Shown piece by piece: positions 25,528-36,846 of a DNA stretch of 64,000 nt. Below the pieces are notes generated by a model. The model searched no databases. It was given only the letters and a program-made list of their open reading frames with translations, and had not been told where the DNA came from. Position numbers and translations under genes: made by a program. Source of the DNA: Mytilus galloprovincialis (Eukaryota > Mollusca > Bivalvia > Mytilida > Mytilidae); contig NC_134842.1 in assembly GCF_965363235.1 (NCBI RefSeq), positions 31,682,958 to 31,746,957 of the forward strand. The letters are read 5' to 3'. Numbering within the stretch: position 1 is the first letter of the stretch; every line of letters starts with the position of its first letter.

Positions 25528-26704
25528 GTTGTTTTATATAAAATTTAAAAAAGGGGGGACACATCTTCTCAATGTGCAATTGGTCTAGTACCGATTTATT
25601 TATTAAAATAAAAACAAACTTCATGTACTATAGTTTCATGAACATGAGGACTCATTTTTATAGTTCTTACATCCTTTTAAGTTTAAATAATCAGAAAAGA
25701 ATTTCATCATTTTTTTTCCATAACACCATGGACAGAGTGTAAACTTTACAGTTCTTATTTCTCCTCTGTTCTTTATGGCATTTTAACAAAACTTTCCCAA
25801 AAATATCTTTATATGTGGCCATATATTATTGCATAGCTAAATCTTAATTATGAATATTTTTGTCGATAATTTCCGTATATAAAGATATTTATTTCATTTT
25901 CGTACATGTTGCAAGCGAGGGTACGTATCACTTATATCTGGTAATCAGACATAAATATGACTAGCTGTATTTGTGGAGCATGCTTAGCGCATGCTTCCAT
26001 CGAAAAAAATCTCAGTTAACATGAGAGACTACCGAGTAATTGTCCAAAATGTCTAAAATTTGCAATTTTTTAAAATCCCCCCTTTTGACCTTTGAACGCA
26101 GTTTTCAAAAATCAGCACCACTTTGGCACTCTACGACATGCCTTAATCAAAGGATAGTATATTTATCTACAAAATAAGACCAAAATCAGCCATGAGGTAT
26201 TTCGGTCCATTAAATTTTCTAAGTTACCTTATTTGTCACCGTACTATAAAAGGGACCCTAGATGCGAGATATGTAAAAAAAAAAATAAAATACAATTATT
26301 TTTTTTGTTCAATTATTAATGAAAGTGAAACAGTGAAATAATATATAGCTTTTAGCAGCACGTATGGTTAAACTTTGTCAAAATAAGCTAAGAATCATCG
26401 ATAATGAATTATTCACTTGCATGCAAGAGATGGATACTCCATGCATTTTGCGTGTTTAGTTATTTAAAGGAAAAGAATGTCGACAACTATAGTACAAATA
26501 ACAGGTATACAAATCAATTTTTGCTTGTACAAATAAAGTCTCCTGTTACCCCACTTTCACGTTGAGCAAGCGCTAACATGAATGTTTCCTAATCAATTCA
26601 TTTTAGGATCCTCTTCGCGGTCCGCGTTTCAACTATGTCGATTTCTTTGAGAAATTAGAGACAATGATAAGTTGGAAATGTTGGGAGTAATTTCAGGATA
26701 AAAA

Positions 26705-26855
26705 ACAATATATGTACATTGTCGGGTAATTTATTTGTACTCGCTACGAAACAGGAGAAAATCTCGGCAGAGCCTCGCTTTTCGTCCTGTTTCTAAAGCT
26801 CATACAAATACATTTTATATAAAAAATATATTTTCCGACAATGTACATATATATT
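26705..26855. mobile_element. MITE with CAATATATGTACATTGTCGG ends
   Basis: Left CAATATATGTACATTGTCGG and right CCGACAATGTACATATATATTG-like ends are inverted. The inner pair ATTTGTACTCGC...GCTCATACAAAT, CGAAACAGGA...TCCTGTTTC forms a long hairpin. A decayed relative lies at 10397-10493. Confidence 0.65.
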
Positions 26856-29212
26856 GTATATAATTTATATCTATATGTATGTGTATATCGCTTGTATTTG
26901 CAATCGTAGGTATTCGGAAGTCAACTCGAAAATTAATTAGATGGCGTATAGACAAACTACACATGAAACGAAGCTACATATTATCGAACCCATGTCCGGT
27001 ATATTGTTTATTTTAGACTTTTTTTGTAATTTGGTTAAATGTTTTATATTGTAATAAATCAAATATGAGAGTTTGAGTCAAATTCGTGAATATGAATTTG
27101 ACAGCTAAATTTAGTGCCCGTTTAACATGTGCACCTTTTTACAGGGAGCCTTGGTATTCTCCAATGTTTCTTTTCGTTTGATTTCCGAACAATGATTTGC
27201 TCTTTGAATCATTGGTCACAGTGATTTAATTAAAAGGTCTGGCTCTCTTGTACTTAGCAACACTAAATTTTGAAACTATTTAAGCGTAATATACGCTTAT
27301 AAAATTTTGGTCAAGTACATATGTCCTGCTTCAATAGTTCATTAGATCAATAACCTGCACACGTGTTTCTACAAAACAATATCACGATGATATAAAACAT
27401 CTCCGGATGTTAAAAAATCTTTAGTAATAAAATACGGTAGTCGTAAAATATCACGAATTCAGTCAATCTTTTCTTGCTTGTTCTGGAAATTCTTCATGCA
27501 TGAACCACATCAATTGCTCCTTAAAATACTTCATAAACTAAGAATAGTGATTCTATATCATATATATCATTAAGAAACACCAACATGCATGCACGTGTTT
27601 GGCTCATTAGATAATGACATGTGTCTGTTTTGAAACTGCGTGTTTACGTTAAAAGTAAATATACTGATATCAGGTAAGAAATCATTTGATTATATACTTT
27701 TGTTTTTAATTGTCAATGAAATATTTATAATCAAAATACTACATAAATGGTATTTTCACATATTTCATATATTTCTTAGAAAGGAAATATAAATAGTTTC
27801 AACGTGTCATATTTGTCATACTCGGAGGTAGAAATTGTTGTAATTAATCCTCAAGTTAATTCAAAAACATATTTGTCAACAAATTCATGAAAATATTTTG
27901 ATCAAACAAAAAATCTATCGTGACAACAAATGAAATTTGCGTTCAATTGCGGCAAAACAATGACATTATTCAGTGTACTAGGTACAATTTTGGTATTCGA
28001 GATAAAAAAATTCAGAGCAGTCCTGATATATAGGATATTGACATAAACATATCGGACGCAGATTTAGTTGGTGTTTTTTTCTTCAAAATCTTCAAATTCC
28101 TAATTTAAAATTAAAACGAGTATGATAATTTACAAGTGTCTGCTGGTTATATTTTTCAAATACGCTATTTCACTTTAAATTCTCAGTCTTTGAAAGAAAC
28201 GAATAATAATGATTCCAGTATGATTTCCCTAGAATATTTTAATCAATGAAAATCTAAATTCAACTGATTAATTAGAATACTATTGACTGATAAAGCTATG
28301 TATTTGTACTCTAGATACGATGTATCACAACCCGCACTCACATTCTCTAAATATTATTCTGTAGTAGACACAGTCATAATTATGGTCACTAAAATATTTC
28401 GGAGATTATCTATTCAATTGGTTTAAAATCATTTCCTGTTCATGCATTCTCCTTATATATTTAACTTCATTAACTTTTAAGATGCAAAAAAAATTAAATA
28501 ACACAAAACGTATATCCAAAGGGAAAAAGTATATGTAAAATAGAAAATTGTATCGCATCAGAATTTAAGAAATGTTTTGTACATGTACAAATTATTCCAC
28601 AAGAGATACATGAAAAATTTGTACATTTTATATATTAAGTTTTCTTCAAGACAAATGTTACACTGAAACCATAGACCATAATATTGTTGGTTTTTTTTTA
28701 TTATTTTTGTTATTGTATATAACTTTATATAAGCTGATAAACAAATTAATGGATATTCAATTTAGATTTTTTCCAATTTTTTAATCTATCTGAAATAAGA
28801 TTTGCTTCTAAATTAAAAATATAATTAATTTAAATATTGGTTCTTTTGTGAATATAAAAGGAGATTTGATATGTTCATTAGTGAGACAGCAACCGAACAA
28901 AACATATATAGAGGGTAACATAATCATTTTTTTTTTAATTCAACACTATATTGCATACTGTCAACAATTTTCTTCACTAGTCCAGCATTCTAGTGAAGGG
29001 TTATACTAAGTTTTAAATCCTCTTGAGTTGGAAAGTTTTGACGAAATTATTCTTTTCAACCAACACATAATTCTTAAACAAAGAAAAAAAAATTAGTTCA
29101 GTCGTAGATAAATGTTTAATAAATCTAAAAATTCATAAAAATGTTAATATCAACAGATTTTAAATCTGTATGACATCGCTATATCAGAGTTTCTGTCGCT
29201 TAATTTATATTT
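26856..29212. other. Gene-free stretch
   Basis: AT-rich, with no coding frame or repeat that I can name. Confidence 0.45.
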
Positions 29213-29515
29213 AATTTAATTTTGGATGTAACGCGTCTTCTGATTGGCTGACGTTATTTTGTTATGAGCACATATACATAATTAAGTCATGTGACCGTGA
29301 CGTCATCAACGTTTTTTCATGGTTTTCTACGGTTTAAAATGGAAGTTAGAATAAATTATAAGAAATGACTGTAATAGTTTTTCTGTCTATTCGAAATAAC
29401 ATAAGAAATGTGGTGAACACTGTTAAATAACCCGCTACGCGCGTTATTCAGTGTGCACCAAATTTTTTATGTTATTTCTTCATAGACAGAAAAAATATTA
29501 CAGTCATTCCTTAAA
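29213..29515. repeat. Palindromic repeat with a CCCGCTACGCGCG centre
   Basis: AATGACTGTAATAGTTTTTC and TCTGTCTATTCGAAATAAC on the left are matched in reverse by GTTATTTCTTCATAGACAGA and AAAAATATTACAGTCATT on the right, around a GGTGAACACTG...CAGTGTGCACC inner stem. The flank ACGCGTCTTCTGATTGGCTG is one I recall next to this palindrome in other mussel loci. Probably a MITE; outer limits are uncertain. Confidence 0.55.
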
Positions 29516-29591
29516 TAATTTGAACACATGTTTTAATATAAAGTGATAATCTTTGATTAGTTCTTTCCAAAAAAAAAAATGAACAATCTAA

Positions 29592-29987
29592 TGCCTCGTT
29601 CACACGTACATTTAATTCGAAATGAATTCGAATCGAATGCGAATCGAATTCGCCGGTCGCGTTCACACACTCCTGTTTTTTAATTCGAATTGATTCGAAT
29701 TGGCTAATTCGAATTATCTAATTCGCATTAGAAATACGCTTTTGTCAATACGAATTAAAAGTTAACGTCGTTTGGACAGTAAAGCGAATTTGACGCGCAT
29801 TGTAATTCGAATAAGAATTAACGTTAGGACGTAAAACATTTCGAATGCGAATTAAACTATATGTTAATGCGAATCGAATTCGAATTACGTGTGAACTCAG
29901 CATAAGACGCAAAACGTTTCGAATGCGAATTAAACTAATTCGAATTAGTTAATGCGAATCGAATTCGAATTACGTGTGAACTTAGCA
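29592..29987. mobile_element. MITE with a 3-base TAA duplication and GTTCACACG ends
   Basis: The left end TGCCTCGTTCACACGTA and the reversed right end TGCTAAGTTCACACGTA are inverted; TAA flanks both (29589-29591, 29988-29990). The interior is built of AATTCGAAT and GCGAATTAA motifs. The right terminal region, about 85 bases, is duplicated in tandem (ends GCATAAG at 29904 and 29991). A 3-base TWA duplication fits PIF/Harbinger, but the end sequence is not decisive. Confidence 0.65.
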
Positions 29988-31316
29988 TAAGTTTCCTCAG
30001 TGCCACTTTGAAGTCTTCCTTTATCCTTAAAGATGAAAAGTTCTGTTCTCTGATGCATTGATCTTTTTCAAGTATTTCATGGAATATTTGTCTGTCTGAT
30101 ATATGATGTATATTAACTCAAATGTCCTTTTTGTCTTTATATTTTTACGTTCTCTAGGTTAATGTTCAAGTTTTTAGTACATTAATATTAATAATTCTTC
30201 ATTCTTACATACATTAGTTTTACATGCTATAATTAAACATGTATATCCAATACCGAAATAAATACATAAATAAGATATAATCGGCAATAATGATGCATAT
30301 AGCTTCATGTCAAAACGTTTTGAACTTAAAACACATCTGTGCGCAGAATGATAAAACGCGCATTACGTTTTTATTGCAAATATTGTTACCCAATATCTTT
30401 ATGGAATCAAAGACTAGATTGACCAGAGGTTTAATTGATAACAACGTCATGTATGAAAAATGTATATAATAAAGTGTATGATGTGGGTAGTTTGATCTTA
30501 CTAATTGATCGCTGTTTGGTTTTTCCAGCATAAACGTGTCTACTATATTATGAAAATGTGTCTTAGCCTTTTTTCATTTAATAATCTTCTCGTGTAGATG
30601 CCAATGACTTTTTGATTGAGATTTTATCTGAGATTAAGTGTTTTCTGTGAACCCTTCTTTGAATTTGTAATGATTTATAGGTACTTAACCAAATTACTTT
30701 GTAACGGTCTATGTGTTATACTGACCCCGTTATACAGAATTAATAATTAAAAAAGTCTGAGCTCTTAACTCTGCACATGCTTTCAGGAATGCAATTGTAT
30801 TAATATAACATTTTTGAAAAAGGGTCAATTTACTCAAAATATCTAAGTTGTCAAATACAATCTAACGTCTCTTTCAATAATTTGATTCATGTATCATTAC
30901 ATTTCAACACCCAAACGGACGACTCGTCAGGCGGAGAAACTGGGAAACACGGAGTACATCGGGTGAAATTCAGGATTAAATTTTATGTTATATGAATTTG
31001 AAACCTTCAGTGAATTTGAAACCTTCAGTGAATTTGAATCTTCTATGAATTAGACCGACACAGATTGGATTTTTAACGTATTAATTTGCAGGGTACTATT
31101 CCGCAGGACAACATGATAACCTATCCGAATACAATTAGTTGGCCTTGAAAAAGACTTAGAGCAATTTGAAATGCAAATTTTACGATGATTTTAATTGACC
31201 AGGTCAAGCATAAAACCATCGAACAACCTGCATTCGAGGGGAACACGCTACAACAAGGCAACCAAATCGTGCGTTAGGCAGATCTTTGATGGTCCATGCT
31301 GCGTTTAATTGTTAAT
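29988..31316. other. Gene-free stretch upstream of the glycosyltransferase
   Basis: No gene. GTGAATTTGAAACCTTCA is repeated in tandem near 31003-31045, two full units and a partial one. Confidence 0.45.
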
Positions 31317-31440
31317 ATAAAAAAAGAAGATGTGGTATGATTGCCAATTAGACAACTCTCCACATAAGACCAAATGACACAGGAATTAACAACTATAGGT
31401 CACCGTACGGCCTTCAACAATGAGCAAAGCCCATACAATT
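31317..31440 (+). repeat. Family A repeat, 5' part
   Basis: AAAGAAGATGTGGTATGATT, TTAGACAACTCTCCACATAA, ATAGGTCACCGTACGGCC and AATGAGCAAAGCCCATAC, ending abruptly. It lies 500 bases upstream of the glycosyltransferase start. Confidence 0.8.
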
Positions 31441-31940
31441 AAGGCTGGTGGCGATTAAAAGTTCTATAGTTGTAGACTGAATGTTCAACTGTAGAATATT
31501 CGTTTTTTTTGGGGTCTTAGGTTGCTGTTTTGTTACAATAATAAATACTTCACATAAATATAATGCAGGTTTTAACAGACAAACAAAATTAATAGTATGT
31601 TTTTAAAGCTAGTATATAAATAACGGTTGTCTTAAAAAAAAATCGGGCAACTCATCAATTAGCCTTGACCAAATATTCATTATAAAGAGTTCTATTTGTT
31701 TATTTTCAGAAGGAAATGGCAATAAGATAACAGATATTATAGCACAGATATGTAAATTAGTCGTGTAATAAATAATTAAAAGGAGTGCTTCGATGAAGCG
31801 TTGGTATGCCAATGAAACCGCAAATGACTTACAGCTGAGCAAAAAAGGGAATACGTGCAAAAACCTATATCATTGTATGAAGACAAAATAAACGTTAGAC
31901 CACTAACCTGAAAATTACATTTTAAAAACGGTCAGAAATT

Positions 31941-33413
31941 ATGTTTTTGTCATCATTGAAGAAACAATTTGATTTTTACAATAAAAACAGGAGGAAGATA
32001 TTGGTTGTGTGTCTATCTTTATCCATATTATTTTGTCTGGTTTTTGGAGGAATAAATCATGCCACATGCTGCATTCAATTTAAAGACCAGATTTCTAAAA
32101 CTTATTTAAGAGGTTTTTATTCAGACATTCAGAAACAAAAAGCCATTGACCCTCCTACAACATGCATTCCTAAACATATAAATTGTATAAAATTAGTGAT
32201 GGGTGAACGTGAGGAGCTTATGAAGGCTTCAGGATACATAAAACATAATAAAACAGGGAATAAATGTCAACTAAGAAACCTAGTAGAAAATTGTAATGCT
32301 TTGAAAATCGCACACAATTATGTAACAGATAATAAAACAATCTTCAAAGAAGAGCTGGAATTTCCCTTGGCGTTTGCTATAAAAATGCACACCAGTCCCG
32401 AACAAGCCGAACAGTTGCTTCGAAATATATACCGACCACATAATGTTTATTGTATTTACGTTGACAAAAAATCAAAAGAAGAAACTTTCAACTTGATACA
32501 GAAAGTGGGAAATTGTTTTGATAACATATTTATTGTTGAAAATCGTATAGAAGTTGTATATTCTAGTATTAATTTAGTCGAAGCTGAAGTTGAATGTATG
32601 AGAATTGTGTCAAAATCAAAGAAAAATTGGAAATATTACATTAATTTAACGGGACAAGAATTTCCATTAAAAACGAATTTAGAAATTGTTAAAATATTGC
32701 AAAGATTGAATGGCGCTAACGATATAGAATCTTATGAGTATCCATTCATTATGCAACAAAGATACACGAAGGAGCACGTGATCAAAGGCAATTCTATACA
32801 CAAAACTAACAATTTAAAACATTCCTTTATCAAACGATTCCAAATGAGCAAAGGCTCAGCTTATGGCGCGTTTTCAAGACCTTTTGTAGATTTTATTTTG
32901 ACCGACAATATCGCAAGAATGTTTTTAAAATGGCTGAACGGAACATACGCCCCTGAAGAAAGCGCCTGGGCAACATTGAACACTCTACCATGGACACCTG
33001 GTGGATTTCACAAAAAAGCAAAAAATCCCACGGCTTCTTTCTTGTCGCGTGCTGTTATTTGGAGTTGGGATAAGTCTAGATGCCGAGGACATTATATAAG
33101 AGGTATTTGCGTGTACGAATCCGGTGATTTACCTTGGCTAGCGCACAGAGAGGAGTTGTTTGCAAACAAATTTGATATCAATCGGGACCATGTTGTGTTG
33201 GACTGTTTAGAAGAGGTTTTACGAAACAGAACAAAAGACAATAAAGTGGAAAATTTGAATTGGGATTTTTATAATACATTGCCACATGCTGAGTATTATG
33301 CTAAATTCAGACAAATGCAATCATCTAACAATTACCTACAACGAAAGAAAGAAATGTGGTTAAAAGATCACAATGTGACGGAAATGTTGGAACCAATATC
33401 TAGTAGGGGATAA
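31941..33413 (+). CDS. Core 2/I-branching beta-1,6-N-acetylglucosaminyltransferase (GT14 family), intronless
   Basis: A 490-residue type II Golgi membrane protein predicted to transfer GlcNAc from UDP-GlcNAc in beta-1,6 linkage onto mucin-type O-glycans or poly-lactosamine. The short basic N terminus (NRRK, 16-19) precedes a membrane anchor at about 20-37. The catalytic domain runs from about 141 to 425: FPLAFAIKMHTSPEQAEQLL and NIYRPHNVYCIYVDKKS, then YYINLTGQEFPLKTNLEIV (232-250), KGSAYGAFSRPFVDFIL (304-320), and TYAPEESAWATL (335-346), whose Glu340 aligns with the catalytic Glu320 of mouse GCNT1, then GICVYESGDLPWL and ELFANKFDIN. Six N-glycosylation sequons are present (NKT, NLT, NGT, NRT, NVT). 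The start is the first ATG after an in-frame stop at 31923. The single-exon layout is common among mollusc GCNT-like genes. The closest human relatives would be GCNT1, GCNT3 or GCNT4; the exact acceptor is unknown. Confidence 0.92.
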   Translation: MFLSSLKKQFDFYNKNRRKILVVCLSLSILFCLVFGGINHATCCIQFKDQISKTYLRGFYSDIQKQKAIDPPTTCIPKHINCIKLVMGEREELMKASGYIKHNKTGNKCQLRNLVENCNALKIAHNYVTDNKTIFKEELEFPLAFAIKMHTSPEQAEQLLRNIYRPHNVYCIYVDKKSKEETFNLIQKVGNCFDNIFIVENRIEVVYSSINLVEAEVECMRIVSKSKKNWKYYINLTGQEFPLKTNLEIVKILQRLNGANDIESYEYPFIMQQRYTKEHVIKGNSIHKTNNLKHSFIKRFQMSKGSAYGAFSRPFVDFILTDNIARMFLKWLNGTYAPEESAWATLNTLPWTPGGFHKKAKNPTASFLSRAVIWSWDKSRCRGHYIRGICVYESGDLPWLAHREELFANKFDINRDHVVLDCLEEVLRNRTKDNKVENLNWDFYNTLPHAEYYAKFRQMQSSNNYLQRKKEMWLKDHNVTEMLEPISSRG

Positions 33414-33450
33414 AAGGAATGAAATAATATTTTTCTGTGTTTGTTTATTA

Positions 33451-33610
33451 AGAAATAAGATTTAGTATTGTTGCCAATGAGACCAATCTACACCATAGAA
33501 AAAAAATGACATGGAAGTTAACAACTATTGGTCACCGTACAGCCTTCAACAATGAGAACATCCCATAAGGCATAGTAATCTATAACAGTCCCCGTAATGA
33601 CAAATGAGTC
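33451..33610 (+). repeat. Family A repeat, diverged
   Basis: GTATTGTTGCCAATGAGACC, ACATGGAAGTTAACAACTA, GGTCACCGTACAGCCTTC and AATGAGAACATCCC. It starts about 40 bases after the glycosyltransferase stop and may lie in its 3' untranslated region. Confidence 0.7.
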
Positions 33611-33617
33611 TCATATA

Positions 33618-33765
33618 TATAAAAAAGATACGATATGATTGCCAATGAGACAACTTTCCACAAGAAACAAAAATGACACAGAAATCAACATCTATAGTTT
33701 ACCGTACATAGTCAGCTATAAAAGGCTTGAAATAGCATGTAAAAGACAAATAAACAACTCACAGG
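33618..33765 (+). repeat. Family A repeat, internally shortened
   Basis: AAAAAAGATACGATATGATT, CCAATGAGACAACTTTCCAC and ATGACACAGAAATCAACATC, then a jump to ACATAGTCAGCTATAAAAGG, so the centre is missing. It lies in tandem with the copy before it. Confidence 0.7.
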
Positions 33766-33831
33766 GTTGAACAAATTGTCACAAACTAAACACTCATTCG
33801 TTCCATTTTTAACTCGTCTTTAGATCTTATT

Positions 33832-34400
33832 GTTTAGTGAAATTGAGAATGGAAGTGGAGAATGTGTCAAAGCGACAACAACCCGACCATAGAGTAGACA
33901 ACAGCCGAAGGCCACCAATAGGTCTTCAATGTAGCGAGAAACTCCCGCACCCGGAGGCTTCTTTCAGCTGGCCCCTAAACAAATATGCATACTATTTCAG
34001 TGATTACGGACGTCATACTTAACTCCGAATTACATGTATACACAAGAAACTAAAATTAAAATTCATACCAGACTAAAAAAAGCCAGAGGCTCCCGCAAAA
34101 TTGCGGCGGTGTTAAACATGTTTTTTGATATCATCCCCCTCCCCCTATACCTCTAGCCAATGTAGAAAAACAAACACACAAAAATACGCACAGTAAAACT
34201 CAGTTTAAGAGAAGTCCGAGTCCGATGTCAGAATATGAAACAAAAAGAACATAAACAAAATGACAATAATACATAAATAACAACAGACTATACCAGCAGT
34301 TACTGACATGCCAGGTCAAGACCTCAATTACTAGTATACTGATTGAAAGATTATGTCTTATTATGTGATTAAGTACTCATTCCTTCCGTTTTTACCTCCG
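33832..34400 (+). repeat. Family E interspersed repeat
   Basis: GAGAATGGAAGTGGAGAATG, GTCAAAGCGACAACAACCCG, GAAACTCCCGCACCCGGAGG, ACCTCTAGCCAATGTAGAAA, AGAAGTCCGAGTCCGATG and TACTGATTGAAAGATTATG. An inverted copy lies at 37225-37590 and a fragment inside 37920-37995. I recall this as an abundant mussel repeat. The 61-codon frame in it is not a gene. Confidence 0.7.
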
Positions 34401-35355
34401 TCTTTAGAACAACTGAAGATACATAAAATGCACAATTGAATTCAAATTAGTATAATCACTCAATTGAATTATATCGGTATTACATAATACTATCACATCA
34501 AAAATGTAACAATTCTATGAATTACCTAGCGTAAGTTGTTTATACATTGTAGGTTTTGTCTCATTCGGTATTTGTTATTTTCTTGTGAAATATTTGATAT
34601 TCTTCCATGTGTAAGAACAAATCTGAGATTTCTAGACACATTTAAATCATTGGTAGGGAAAACAGGACGTATTCTCTATAGATTTCATTCCTGTAAATAT
34701 AGATTCTGCTGCAACTTTTTATAGATAAAACGTTCCAAAATATATACAATTAAAACTGTGTACACTTGGGTTGCTGTCTATGGTGCAAAGTGGACCGACA
34801 TGATGAAGATGCATGAGGATGTGTAGAGTCATACAACAGCAGCTCACCCTTTAAAGAGTTGTTGAAACAGTAACTTGTGGTCTAGGTGTGGTCTGTTGTA
34901 CTTTTTTTCAATGTTTTCGGTATTTCCTCTTGTACAGAGATGGTAGCCCTTTTTTATATATATAAAAGTAATAAAATTTAACGTTCCCGGCCTTTCTTCG
35001 CTCTAACTGTAGGTGGCTTCGAATTTATATATCTTGCATAACAAAAAATAAGTCCTATTTTAGCAGGGGATGTCTTATTGACAGTTGGTATGCACAACGA
35101 ACGCTTCCTACAACCGTGATTTAATTTCAAAGTTTTTTAAATGAAACTCTTATGATATTGTGCACTTTCTATATAAATTATTTCTTTTCAAACAAGGAAC
35201 ACGAAACGTGTGATACTTAGAAATTTAGCATGCTTTTGATTTGCGTATATACATGTACCCTTCATAGTACAGGAGATTACATTGAGACATTTTTTAGAAG
35301 CGCTTTTACCTCCGATAGCATACTTGTCACTAGTTATTTGCGTTATATAATTATG
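34401..35355. other. Gene-free stretch
   Basis: No gene or nameable repeat. Short open frames only. Confidence 0.45.
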
Positions 35356-35409
35356 CTTTAGTACGGAAGCGTATTAGCGCCACACATTTTTTTTTTAATT
35401 TTTCTTCTT

Positions 35410-35755
35410 ATGTTTGCGTTGTAACGCAAACCTTTGCGTTTAACGCAAACCTTTGCGATATAACGCAAACCTTTGCGATATAACGCAAACCTTTGCGTTG
35501 TAACGTAAACCTTTGCGATATAACGCAAACCTTTGCGTTGTAACGCAAACCTTTGCGATATAACGCAAACCTTTGCGTTATAACGCAAACCTTTGCGATA
35601 TAACGCAAACCTTTGCGTTATAACGCAAACATTTGCGTTACAACGCAAACCTTTTGCGTTATAACGCAAACCTTTGCGTTATAACGCAAACCTTTTGCGT
35701 TATATAACACAAACCTTTGCGATATAACGCAAACCTTTCCGTTATAACGAAAACA
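35410..35755 (-). repeat. Tandem array of about 20-base units, left end of element copy 2
   Basis: About 17 units of AAACCTTTGCGTTATAACGC with variants GCGATATAACGC and TGTAACGC, the reverse complement of the array in copy 1. Open frames running through it are a by-product of periodicity. Confidence 0.9.
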
Positions 35756-36187
35756 TCTTTATTTCAATTATTCATTAAGTTTTGTATATATGTCCATCTG
35801 TCATTCATTTCGGATGTGATTTACTAGTAGATAAAAAAAGAAACATAGTACATACAAGGCCAAATCATTATAATAAATATGCATAGGAATAATGGAATAA
35901 TTGAAGTGCAATTATACATAAATTAAGACTGATTTGTGCATCAGAAAAGTATATAATTTAACAAGAAAATAGATATAGTATATATTAGTCATATTAAAAT
36001 TGAAAGATCAAAAATAATGTCATACAATTGTGAAACCTCCAAGTCAAATAGACAAAATGATCTTTCTGCTTTAAAATGAATTATTAATAAGGAAACATTT
36101 TTTTTTAAATCTCAGAATATGATCAAGATTCTTTGATAGAAAGTCATTGAATTTTCATTTCAATATAATGAAGTATTTTTAAGATGC

Positions 36188-36472
36188 TTGGGTAGCAATT
36201 TGAATAGAGAGAACATAATTTTATTAATAAAACATATTCATTCTATACATTTATTGCCAAAGGGTAGCTTGTTTGAATGTAACCTACTTTACACAGTTCT
36301 CAAACGAGAGCTTACTTTGGAAGTATATTTATATTCGGTTATAGCTATGTTAGCAGGGTTGATTTTTTTCTTAGGTATAACCTCAATTTACTCAATTTTC
36401 TTTGTAATATATATACTAGTAGTAACTTGGATATCGTTTTTGGGGACCTTTATAGTTTGTTGTTTAGTGTGA
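36188..36472 (+). other. 94-codon open frame in element core, copy 2
   Basis: The counterpart of 6253-6537, with four amino-acid changes and no silent ones. It opens with TTG. Regarded as a chance frame. Confidence 0.3.
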
Positions 36473-36846
36473 GCCAATGCTCCGTGTTAAAGACCGTAAT
36501 TCGGCCTATGATGGTTTACTTTTACGAATAGTGACTTAGATGGAGAGTTTTCTTATTGGCACTCATACCACATCTTCTTATATTATTCTGCTCATTATTA
36601 GTCATTGATATGATCTAATTATTCAAGCAGTTTACTTTGCAATTACTACAAAGGTGATAAATTTTATTATATCCAGCCTCCTCCATTAATAACTACTGTT
36701 TCCTTTGAATCTTAAATGAGAAATAAGATAAAACAAATGTTCGCGTTATAACGCAAAGGTTTGCGAAGGTTTGCGTTATAACGCAAACATAGGAAGAAAA
36801 ATAAAAAAAAAAAAATGTGTGGCGCTAATACGCTTCCGTACTTTAG

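Larger units (their letters stand above)
22492..26246. mobile_element. TAGT...ACTA element 3
   Basis: The left end TAGTGGAGTGACAAAT and the reverse of the right end, TAGTACGGTGACAAAT, match. TAA flanks both sides (22489-22491, 26247-26249). Further in, AATGGACCGAAATACCTCA and GGCTGA (near 22538) are matched in reverse near 26190-26215, and TGTCGTAGAG (22604) near 26127. The terminal bases resemble element 1 (TAGTGCGGTGACAGA). The interior (3.3 kb) holds a MITE and three family A or B repeats. I see no coding block like those in elements 1 and 2. Confidence 0.6.
35362..36840. mobile_element. Satellite-carrying TIR element, copy 2
   Basis: The ends TACGGAAGCGTATTAGCGCC and its reverse complement match copy 1 (5749-7192). 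A perfect 6-base target duplication CTTTAG lies at 35356-35361 and 36841-36846. The core (about 35755-36735) has the same orientation as copy 1 and differs from it by roughly one or two bases per hundred by eye. Here the long 20-base array is at the left end and only two or three units are at the right, the opposite of copy 1. Confidence 0.82.

Noticed and set aside
35358-35669. A 103-codon minus-strand frame
   Set aside because: It lies wholly in the satellite array of element copy 2.
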